A stretch of 64,000 nt of DNA from Nitrospira sp. (GTDB lineage Bacteria > Nitrospirota > Nitrospiria > Nitrospirales > Nitrospiraceae), in the NCBI GenBank assembly GCA_024998685.1, contig JACOEH010000002.1, forward strand, positions 1-64,000. The letters run 5' to 3'. The notes under the pieces are model-generated. The model was not told the DNA's origin, ran no database searches, and saw only the letters and a program-made list of their open reading frames with translations. Made by a program: the position numbers and the translations under genes. Each line of letters opens with the position of its first letter. Position 1 is the stretch's first letter. This document shows, piece by piece, positions 34,099 through 41,689 of the stretch.

Positions 34099-34307
34099 AC
34101 CGCGATGGAGGCTTCCTCAAAATTTCCACCGGCCGCCCCTAAAGCTTCCTGACGATTGAGTTCCAGTGCTTCTCGCAACGTAACTTTGAGCGTCTCAATT
34201 AAAGCTTCGCGGCTTTGTTCCTGACAATTGATACCTGGTACTTCTTCGATCCAGCCTATCCACCACCCGGCATCTTGTTTGAGCACAGCCGTATAGTTCT
34301 GCTGCAT
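34095..34307 (-). CDS. hicB: HicB-like antitoxin (70 aa)
   Basis: It starts at ATG 34307, eight bases after GAGGAG; the upstream in-frame start at 34328 is less likely. The product reads NYTAVLKQDAGWWIGWIEEV, then REALIETLKVTLREALELNR, a compact HicB partial RNase H fold without a C-terminal DNA-binding domain. It overlaps the toxin gene by 4 bases. Such short antitoxins may need another factor for autoregulation. Confidence 0.85.
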   Translation of the reverse strand: MQQNYTAVLKQDAGWWIGWIEEVPGINCQEQSREALIETLKVTLREALELNRQEALGAAGGNFEEASIAV

Positions 34308-34587
34308 GAGGGTCTCCTCTGTAGACAAAAGCCGACGGACACCGCATTTACCGTATGGAAGGTACGAGGGTTCCCGTTGCTTGTCAATGTAGCTTCATTT
34401 GGGTGTCCATATTGCTGCCCCCACAGTTGGAATATCCAGTTCATCGAGTGGCTTAAGAAGAAGAACGATGCCAGACCCACCACGGCCTATCGGCAGTAAC
34501 ATAGCCTGATTTCACGACCCAACGCGCTCACCGTTTTACTTGCTACCTGTTATACTGACTCATTCCTTTCACGCTGAGAAGTATGGC

Positions 34588-36045
34588 ATGAGCGATTCAA
34601 CTTGGGACGAATTCGCCGAGCTTGCACTGAAACGTATTGCGAGGTCCGGCGCCGAGTACGGTGACATCCGCATTCAAGACAGCAGTACGGAGCACATCGG
34701 AGGTGAAGATCGCCGGATTGCCTCCATTCGAGATGTTCAGGACATCGGCTTCGGCGTGCGGGTGCTCTATCACGGAGCCTGGGGGTTTGCCGCGAGTTCG
34801 GTTTTGTCGTTGGAAGAAGTGCCGCGAGTGGCGGATCTGGCCATCGAGATCGCCAAAGGGTCCGCATCAGTAGCCCTCGAAAAGGTGCGTTTGGCGCCGG
34901 AGCCGGTTCATCGAGATCGAGTCGTCACGCCGTACCGCATCGATCCCTTCAACGTGCCGCTGGAGAAAAAAACCGACTTGTTGCTCAACATCATGGAAGT
35001 GTTGCAACGGCAATCCGGCATCGCGAGGAGCAGCGCCAGCCTGTGGGCGCGCCGGGACAAAAAGTTGTTTGTGTCCACTGAGGGAACACATTTGGAGTTC
35101 GATCTGTTGGCAGGACAGGGCGAGTGCACGGCGACGGCATTGCACGAAGGTCGATTTGCGTCGCGCAGCTTCAATACGGCGCACCTCAGAAAAGGCTATG
35201 AACTGATCGAGGAAGCAGACTTTGTGCGTGAGGCTTCTCGTGTTGCTGAGCAAGCGATCGAAAAAGTGAAGGCGCCGGTGGTCGACGCCGGCCAATATGA
35301 TTTGGTGCTCGATCCTGAACATCTGTCATTGATGATTCATGAATCCTGCGGCCATCCGAGCGAACTGGATCGTGCGCTCGGCTACGAGGCGAATTATGCC
35401 GGCACCAGTTTCTTGACGACAGAGAAGCGCGGCAACTTTCGCTATGGCTCGCGGCATGTGAATTTAGTGGCTGATAACACCGAATCGGAAACGCTGGCCG
35501 CGACCGGCTATGACGATGATGGAGTGATGTGTCAGCGATGGGACATCGTCCGCAACGGAATGTTCGTCGGCTACTGTACGAGCCGGGAAGTGGCGCCGAA
35601 GATTGACGAATCTCGTTCGCGTGGCTCCAGCCGTGCTGACGGATGGGGCAATGTTCCGATCGTACGAATTGCCAATATCGGATTGGAGCCCGGCGAGGCA
35701 ACGCGCGATCAGCTCATGGCCGACGTGAAACGCGGCATTTATATCGAAGGCCATGGGTCCTACAGCATCGATCAGCGCCGCTACAATTTCCAGTTCGGCG
35801 GTGACGCGTTCTGGCTGATTGAAAACGGCAGGCGAACGCACATGGTGCGGGACGTGATTTACCATGGGATCACGCCGGAGTTTTGGAGCAGTTGCGACGG
35901 AGTGGCTGATCGATCGTTTCGCCGACGGTACGGATTCATTACGTGCGGCAAGGGTCAGCCGGGACAGTCCGGCTGGATGACCCATGCCGCCGCTCCCGCG
36001 AGATTTCGCCGGGTCCAGGTGATCCGAGGAGAAGGGAGCCCATGA
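34588..36045 (+). CDS. tldD: TldD-type metalloprotease subunit (485 aa)
   Basis: TldD forms a heterodimeric zinc protease with TldE/PmbA that degrades unfolded peptides and matures some ribosomal peptides. The metal motif is in LMIHESCGHPSELDRALG (HExxxGH-type), and the GNFRYGSRHVNLVADNTES segment and the C-terminal beta-rich region are typical. I chose ATG 34588, which gives the usual length, over a longer start at 34540. The gene overlaps pmbA by ATGA. Confidence 0.9.
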   Translation: MSDSTWDEFAELALKRIARSGAEYGDIRIQDSSTEHIGGEDRRIASIRDVQDIGFGVRVLYHGAWGFAASSVLSLEEVPRVADLAIEIAKGSASVALEKVRLAPEPVHRDRVVTPYRIDPFNVPLEKKTDLLLNIMEVLQRQSGIARSSASLWARRDKKLFVSTEGTHLEFDLLAGQGECTATALHEGRFASRSFNTAHLRKGYELIEEADFVREASRVAEQAIEKVKAPVVDAGQYDLVLDPEHLSLMIHESCGHPSELDRALGYEANYAGTSFLTTEKRGNFRYGSRHVNLVADNTESETLAATGYDDDGVMCQRWDIVRNGMFVGYCTSREVAPKIDESRSRGSSRADGWGNVPIVRIANIGLEPGEATRDQLMADVKRGIYIEGHGSYSIDQRRYNFQFGGDAFWLIENGRRTHMVRDVIYHGITPEFWSSCDGVADRSFRRRYGFITCGKGQPGQSGWMTHAAAPARFRRVQVIRGEGSP

Positions 36046-37382
36046 CCGTCCAGAGCGGTACTTGGCCGAAGATGACCGGCGTCGACGAGTTTCGTTTTCT
36101 AACCGAGCTGGTCCTGACCCGCTCATCCGCTGATCATGCGATCGTCAGCCTTCGCGATCACCATGCCGGCACGACGAGGTTCGCCAATAATCAAATCGTT
36201 CAAAATGTCGATGCGAGACGTGGCTCCCTGGCAGTGACGGTCGACTTCGGCGGGCGGCACGGGACGGCGAGTACGACGAATTTTACCGCCGGTTCGGTGC
36301 AGGACACATTGGCGCGTGCCGAACGGATTGCTCACGTCTCACCGGTCGATCCCGAATATCTTCCGCCCCCCGTTCCGTGCGTATTCCCTGTCCGAGAGAC
36401 GGCGAAACCGGAAACCATGGCGGCAGGGCATTCCAAACGGCTAGAGTATGCCAATGAAGCGATCAGGCACTGTCGGATGGAGAATATCATGGCGGCAGGC
36501 ATCGTCTCGTCGTCAACGACGGCAGCGGGGATTGCCGCTGATAACGGACTATTCGGCTACGAACGTCGAACAGATGCTAGATTCAGCCTGACAGTTCAAG
36601 CCGGTGATGCAACCGGGTGGGGCGCGGCAGCCCATCGGTCGATCGATCATTTGAGGGTACAAGAGCGGACATTGGCGGCCATTGCCAAGTCCAAGCGAGG
36701 TCGGGATGCGTACGAGCTGTCAGCCGGAGATTATCCCGTCATTCTTGAACCGGCTGCCGTAGCCGGCCTCTGGGCATGGCTGATGTGGTCACTGGATGCC
36801 AAGTCGTATATGAAAGGGACGAGCCCTTTCACCGGTAAGCTGAGACAACCGATCGTGGACGAACGGCTCACTCTCAGGAACGTTCCGGATCATGCCGATC
36901 TGTTTGGAGAGGGATTTACCCATGAGGGATTGCCGAGTACAGATTCGGTATGGATCGATCGTGGGATCCTCAAACAACTGGCCTACGACCGATTCACGGC
37001 GAAGACCGGTGGAGTGGAGACCATTCCTACCTTGGAGGCCCCGGCCTTGTCGGTCGAAGGATCTCCGGCCCATTCAATTCAGGATCTGATCAAAAGCACG
37101 GAACGCGGCATTCTGGTGACGAATTTTTGGTATATCCGCCCCGTGAATCCCCGCGATCTCCTACTGACCGGCATGACGAGGGATGGGACGTTTTTGGTCG
37201 AGAAAGGGGAGGTGGTTTCAGCAGTCAGGAATTTCCGTTTTCATGAGAGCCCGCTCCGGGCATTTCAACGTCTCAGTGCGTGGACCGCGCCGATGGAGGC
37301 GGTCAATTCGGAAACGGGGAAGATGTTGGTTCCAGCCATGGCACTCCCGCATTTTCATTTCTCGAGCGTGACACGGTTTTAA
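36042..37382 (+). CDS. pmbA: TldE/PmbA-type metalloprotease partner (446 aa)
   Basis: This is the second subunit of the TldD/E protease. It lacks the zinc motif, as expected, and has the family opening SADHAIVSLRDHHAGTTRFA with NNQIVQNVDARRGSLAVTV, and the C-terminal ILVTNFWYIRPVNPRDLLLTG. ATG 36042 is preceded by GAGGAGAAGGG and overlaps the tldD stop, so the two are translated together. No small peptide substrate gene is obvious next to the pair. Confidence 0.88.
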   Translation: MTVQSGTWPKMTGVDEFRFLTELVLTRSSADHAIVSLRDHHAGTTRFANNQIVQNVDARRGSLAVTVDFGGRHGTASTTNFTAGSVQDTLARAERIAHVSPVDPEYLPPPVPCVFPVRETAKPETMAAGHSKRLEYANEAIRHCRMENIMAAGIVSSSTTAAGIAADNGLFGYERRTDARFSLTVQAGDATGWGAAAHRSIDHLRVQERTLAAIAKSKRGRDAYELSAGDYPVILEPAAVAGLWAWLMWSLDAKSYMKGTSPFTGKLRQPIVDERLTLRNVPDHADLFGEGFTHEGLPSTDSVWIDRGILKQLAYDRFTAKTGGVETIPTLEAPALSVEGSPAHSIQDLIKSTERGILVTNFWYIRPVNPRDLLLTGMTRDGTFLVEKGEVVSAVRNFRFHESPLRAFQRLSAWTAPMEAVNSETGKMLVPAMALPHFHFSSVTRF

Positions 37383-37501
37383 GATTATTTGAAGGACTCC
37401 GAAAATATTTCACCTCTTGCAGAATAAAAGGGTTGACTCTGGGCCTTCCCGAGGAGTAGGTACATTATGTCTAGAACGATAGGTCCAAATGAAGGGTACG
37501 G

Positions 37502-38161
37502 ATGGCTCCCCGATTCAACAAAGAACCGATTAATCTTATTCATCGCATTCCGTCCCAGAAGCAGATCGATGAAGCTCGTCCGGTGCCTGCACCCTACGGG
37601 CAGCTCCTGCTTGATGCCGGAGCCGTTTGCTGGCGCAAGATGGTTGATCTCTTCGCATATGTGACGCGGTATGAGGACGAGGCCTCTCCACGGGTCCGTA
37701 AGCCGCTTGCGCTACCCGACCGAACGATGGAGCGCGCCACGATTCACCAGGATCACGTCCAGCCCAACGGAAAGCGAGTCCACGAAGCAGAGAGCCCGTC
37801 GGCCGCAAAGATTACGATTCTACAAAAACCGGCTCAGGCACCGACTCTTGTTCAATCTGAAGAAGTCGCCGAGCTTCGGTCGTTTCTGGTCGGGCAGCAG
37901 GATGAGATTGCCCGGCTTACATCACACATTCAAGAGCTCACCTCCTTGGTTTCCTCTCAGCAACAGGTCCTCGTTCATCTCGGTAAAGAGCTGGAAGCCG
38001 GTGCATTTTCGACGACGTCGACCAGCACGGCGGCCGCCTCTGTCAGGCGAAACCGTATCGGTCGGAAGAAACCGACTGAAGACGAAGCGCCGAATCCGCC
38101 TCAGGAAAACGAGCATTCGTTTTCTCATCAGAACCGCGAAGGTTCGTCGCTCAATCTTTAA
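37502..38161 (+). CDS. Hypothetical coiled-coil protein (219 aa)
   Basis: This is a soluble protein with an ordered N-terminus (INLIHRIPSQKQIDEARPVP), a central coiled coil of about 40 residues (SFLVGQQDEIARLTSHIQEL, then TSLVSSQQQVLVHLGKELEA) and a low-complexity C-terminus rich in Ser, Thr, Asn and Glu. No enzyme motif is visible. A competing frame at 37671-38228 is arginine-rich and less plausible. It stands alone after pmbA. I do not recognise the family. Confidence 0.6.
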   Translation: MAPRFNKEPINLIHRIPSQKQIDEARPVPAPYGQLLLDAGAVCWRKMVDLFAYVTRYEDEASPRVRKPLALPDRTMERATIHQDHVQPNGKRVHEAESPSAAKITILQKPAQAPTLVQSEEVAELRSFLVGQQDEIARLTSHIQELTSLVSSQQQVLVHLGKELEAGAFSTTSTSTAAASVRRNRIGRKKPTEDEAPNPPQENEHSFSHQNREGSSLNL

Positions 38162-38294
38162 GCTGGACCAAGTTCGGCCGGTGCCGGACGTTGGCTCTGG
38201 GGTTCCCACGGGAGCGCTTCGCAGGTAAAAAAGAGCCAATCTACTGAACCCCAGCCAGGGTTTTCCTCAAGACGCATACCCGTCCTCTAGCCAG

Positions 38295-39962
38295 GTGGAG
38301 GTCACGTCTGCTACAAAGCCGGCAATGAGCCTCTTTCATCTGTTCTTGTGGAGTATGCCGTGGCTAGGTCTATTGGCGATCGACCTGAGTACGGCAGCTG
38401 AACGCCATGTCTCTCGGGTGCCTCTCTTTGACAATCTCGGCACCCTTCATCATCCCATCACGACGAACTCCCACGAGGCTCAACAATACTTTGATCAAGG
38501 TTTGCGGTTCGTGTACGCCTTCAACCATGAAGAGGCGATCATGGCGTTCGAAGAAGCCGCGCGTCTTGATTCCTCTGCGGCGATGGCCTATTGGGGTGTG
38601 GCCCTCGCCTCGGGTCCCAACATCAACAAGCCGATGGATAAGGCAGCAGAACGGCGGGCATGGGATGCCGTACAAAAGGCGCGCACGCATCGTGCCCACG
38701 CGAGCGCAGTCGAACAAGCCTATATCGATGCGATCGGCAAGCGATACGACCGCAACGGGCATGCGCGACCGGCGCTCGATAAAGCTTATGCGGACGCCAT
38801 GCGTGTAGTCTGGCGGCAGTTTCCGAACGATCCGGATGCCGGCGTGTTGTTTGCTGAAGCATTGATGGATCTGCATCCATGGGATTTATGGACGGCGGCC
38901 GGTCGGCCGAAACCAGGCACCGAGGAGCTTGTGTCTACATTGGAGTCGATTCTGGCGCGTTTTCCGGATCACCCGGGAGCCTGCCACTACTACATCCATA
39001 GCGTGGAAGCTTCCCCCGCCCCTGACCGAGCTTTGGCTTGCGCGGAACGATTGCCCGCGCTTATGCCGGGTGCCGGTCACTTGGTCCACATGCCGGCCCA
39101 CATTTACATGCGGCTTGGTCGATATCATGAGGCGGCGAAACGGAATGAGCATGCCGCGGATGTCGATCGCAATTATCTATCCGGACGAAAGTTAGGAGGC
39201 GACTATGCCGACGGCTACTACACCCACAATCTGCATTTTCTGTGGGCTTCCTTAATAATGGAGGGACGACGAACCGAGGCCTTGAAAGTGGCCCGTCGGC
39301 TGACGGGAACGATCACCGAAGATGAAGCGCGGAAGGATAAGTGGAAGGAATTGTATCTTCCCGCTCCCCTGTGGCCGATGATCCGGTTCGGACAGTGGGA
39401 CGAACTGCTGCGGGAGCCGCCTCCTCCCAAGACGTTGCGTCTGCAACAGGGGATATGGCGACTGGGGAGAGGAATGGCGCTATCGGCGTCAGGTCGCTTG
39501 CCAGGAGCCGAGGGCGAGCATCTGGTACTGGCCGGTATGGCCAAAGGCTTCGGCCGTGATCGGACTTCAGAAGAGAAAACCGAACGGATCCTGCTCAAAA
39601 TCGCGGAACGGCTGTTGGCCGGTGAGCTGGCGATGCAGCGCCGTAAGTACGATGAGGGCATCGCATCGTTCACCGACGCCGTCAAGCTGGAGGAGGAACT
39701 CTCGTACACCGAACCTCCACTGTGGCCGATTCCGATCCGCCACTATCTCGGCGCCGCCTTACTGAGAGCCGGTCAACCCGGCAAGGCGGAAGCAGTCTAC
39801 CGAGCGGATCTGACGAAGAATCCACGGAACGGATGGGCCCAGTTTGGACTCATGCAGAGCCTCCGGGCTCAGGAGAAAGTCCGTGAAGCGGACGATGTGG
39901 AAAAGCAATGGCAACGGGCATGGGAGCATGCGGATGTGACCCTGACGGCCTCCCGGTTTTGA
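38295..39962 (+). CDS. Exported tetratricopeptide-repeat protein (555 aa)
   Basis: A signal peptide is visible (SLFHLFLWSMPWLGLLAIDL then STAA), followed by repeated TPR-like helices: QQYFDQGLRFVYAFNHEEAI with MAFEEAARLDSSAAMAYWG at the start and ALLRAGQPGKAEAVYRADL near the end. The MPAHIYMRLGRYHEAAKRNE segment is typical of a large bacterial TPR family of unknown role. It is probably periplasmic. The start may be GTG 38295 or ATG 38325; neither has a good ribosome binding site. Confidence 0.8.
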   Translation: MEVTSATKPAMSLFHLFLWSMPWLGLLAIDLSTAAERHVSRVPLFDNLGTLHHPITTNSHEAQQYFDQGLRFVYAFNHEEAIMAFEEAARLDSSAAMAYWGVALASGPNINKPMDKAAERRAWDAVQKARTHRAHASAVEQAYIDAIGKRYDRNGHARPALDKAYADAMRVVWRQFPNDPDAGVLFAEALMDLHPWDLWTAAGRPKPGTEELVSTLESILARFPDHPGACHYYIHSVEASPAPDRALACAERLPALMPGAGHLVHMPAHIYMRLGRYHEAAKRNEHAADVDRNYLSGRKLGGDYADGYYTHNLHFLWASLIMEGRRTEALKVARRLTGTITEDEARKDKWKELYLPAPLWPMIRFGQWDELLREPPPPKTLRLQQGIWRLGRGMALSASGRLPGAEGEHLVLAGMAKGFGRDRTSEEKTERILLKIAERLLAGELAMQRRKYDEGIASFTDAVKLEEELSYTEPPLWPIPIRHYLGAALLRAGQPGKAEAVYRADLTKNPRNGWAQFGLMQSLRAQEKVREADDVEKQWQRAWEHADVTLTASRF

Positions 39963-40078
39963 AGGTGCGCGAGGCGACGAATAAGTCGCCTCATGTCTGC
40001 GCACGGGCGCGAGATGGTGAGCGCCCAGTATCTTCCTGCGACGTGAGAACAAAGCTGAAGGACTTTTCAGCATCCTGC
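39963..40078. repeat. Dispersed intergenic repeat, copy 3 (inverted)
   Basis: It is the reverse complement of the core of copy 1 at 7361-7431, with a perfect 8-bp hairpin GAGGCGAC-N6-GTCGCCTC. It ends GGACTTTTCAGCATCCTG (40061-40078), matching the inverted end of copy 2 at 9375. It sits immediately after the TPR gene stop and may act as its transcript end. Confidence 0.7.
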
Positions 40079-40093
40079 TAGGAGGAGGAAGTG

Positions 40094-40636
40094 ATGCGAT
40101 TCGTGGTTGGCGTGATGGGGCCGGCCAAAGCTCCGAAGCGGGACCTTGATAATGCTCGAGTCCTCGGAGAATTCATTGCACGGCGTGGCTGGGTCGTGTT
40201 GACCGGCGGTCGGGACGTGGGCGTCATGGATGCGGCTTGCGAAGGAGCCAAGCGGGTGGGCGGAAGTTTGACCATCGGAGTGTTGCCGACGGCCAAGGAT
40301 AAGGTGTCTCGCCATGTAGACGTACCGATCATCACCGAGATGGGCAGTGGCCGTAACAACATCAATGTCCTGACCAGTCATGTGGTCGTGGCGTGTGGAT
40401 TGAGCGGGTCTGGTACGGTCTCGGAGGTTGCCTTGGCGGTGAAAGCCGGTAAACCGGTCATTCTCGTTGAAGCCTCTTCCGCCGATGTGGCGTTCTTCCG
40501 CAAACTCGACCCGAGATTGGTCAATGCCGCCGGTTCACCGGAAGAAGCCATTGAGCTGATCATGAAACTCATGGACAGACCCCGACGCCGAGTGCGCCGT
40601 ACAGGACAGGATACCCACGGCTACCCTCCGGTCTGA
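40094..40636 (+). CDS. LOG/TIGR00725-like Rossmann-fold protein (180 aa)
   Basis: This resembles the family related to lysine decarboxylase-like phosphoribohydrolases: RFVVGVMGPAKAPKRDLDNA at the start, the ligand loop LTGGRDVGVMDAACEGAKR near 38-56 and ACGLSGSGTVSEVALAVKAG near 97-116. The classical PGGxGTxxE motif of cytokinin-activating LOG enzymes is changed to SGSGTVSE, so the activity may differ. The start follows GGAGGAGGAA. It is transcribed alone. The natural substrate is unknown. Confidence 0.8.
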   Translation: MRFVVGVMGPAKAPKRDLDNARVLGEFIARRGWVVLTGGRDVGVMDAACEGAKRVGGSLTIGVLPTAKDKVSRHVDVPIITEMGSGRNNINVLTSHVVVACGLSGSGTVSEVALAVKAGKPVILVEASSADVAFFRKLDPRLVNAAGSPEEAIELIMKLMDRPRRRVRRTGQDTHGYPPV

Positions 40637-40767
40637 ATCCCGCAACCTGCAGAAACGTGCATTGGCGGAAACGCTTCTAAGGGTGATCGACATCCTTCTC
40701 TCAACGATCGCGTAGTAAGATGTATGAATCGTCGCTCTGCGACGACCAAGGAGAAGGAGGAATCTCT

Positions 40768-41388
40768 ATGACTACTCTTCAACGTTTATCGATCGTGGCG
40801 ATCAGTCTCGCGACTTGCGGGACTCTAACAGTCTGGCCCCCAGGCGGAGTTCAGAGCGCGCCGACCACGGCCAAGGCCTACTTTGCGGGTGGCTGCTTCT
40901 GGTGCATGGAAGAGGCGTTTGAAAAAGTTGACGGTGTTCTCGCGGTCGTATCCGGTTACATGGGAGGCACCGCCGCCGATCCCACCTATGAACAGGTTTC
41001 AGACGGACGCACGGGCCACGCCGAGTCCATCGAAGTGACATATGATCCAACCCAGGTCACGTATCAGAAATTATTAGATGCCTTTTGGCGCAATGTCGAT
41101 CCCATCACACCAAACGCGCAATTCTGCGACCATGGCAATCAATATCGGTCGGCAATCTTCTATACGACTGATGAAGAACAGCGGCTCTCGGAAGAGTCGA
41201 GAAGCAAAATCGAACAGTCCAAGCGACTCCCAGCTCCGATCGTGACGCAATTAGTCCAAGCATCAACCTTCTACCACGCTGAGGATTATCACCAGGATTA
41301 CTACAAGAAGAACCCACTCCGATATAAGTACTACAAGTACAGCTGCGGCCGAGCTCAGCGGCTGGAGGCCTTGTGGGGGAAGCCGTAG
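40768..41388 (+). CDS. msrA: Peptide methionine sulfoxide reductase MsrA with signal peptide (206 aa)
   Basis: MsrA reduces the S epimer of methionine sulfoxide. The catalytic cysteine is C43 in FAGGCFWCMEEAFEKVDGV, and DPTQVTYQKLLDAFWRNVDP, QFCDHGNQYRSAIFY and FYHAEDYHQDYYKKNP are all present. An N-terminal signal peptide (RLSIVAISLATCGTL and a cleavage region near QSAPTTA) puts it in the periplasm, where it would repair oxidised exported proteins. ATG 40768 is preceded by AAGGAGG. Electron supply is not encoded nearby. Confidence 0.93.
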   Translation: MTTLQRLSIVAISLATCGTLTVWPPGGVQSAPTTAKAYFAGGCFWCMEEAFEKVDGVLAVVSGYMGGTAADPTYEQVSDGRTGHAESIEVTYDPTQVTYQKLLDAFWRNVDPITPNAQFCDHGNQYRSAIFYTTDEEQRLSEESRSKIEQSKRLPAPIVTQLVQASTFYHAEDYHQDYYKKNPLRYKYYKYSCGRAQRLEALWGKP

Positions 41389-41689
41389 GCGCGGGGAAGT
41401 TAAAGAGCATGTACGTGGTGTCGTGAGTTCTGCTAACTCGGTTCTGCCTGTATTAGTCGAGTCAGTAACTGGTTTACTCCAAGCCCACCATTGCCGACGT
41501 CACACGAGGTGATGAAGACGTGAAACGTCTGACACCATTGGTGTTTCGGCCCTAGACCACAAGACCCCCCCCCCCGCTAGAGCCATCTTCGGGGCTTGTG
41601 CTCATCACAAAACCGCGTAGAGTCCTGCACACCTAGGGAGTGCGCTGGAGCACTTGTTACGCAATCACCAGCTTCCGACCGGAACGACG
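41389..41689. other. Leader region of the Rhs operon with an 11-base C tract
   Basis: This gene-free stretch precedes the first YD/Rhs gene. At 41565-41575 it contains eleven consecutive C residues, about 115 bases before the likely start codon. An in-frame stop at 41618 shows the tract is not part of the coding frame. Such tracts can vary in length and change promoter spacing. An imperfect GTGAAACGTC/GGTGTTTC dyad lies just upstream. Confidence 0.55.
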
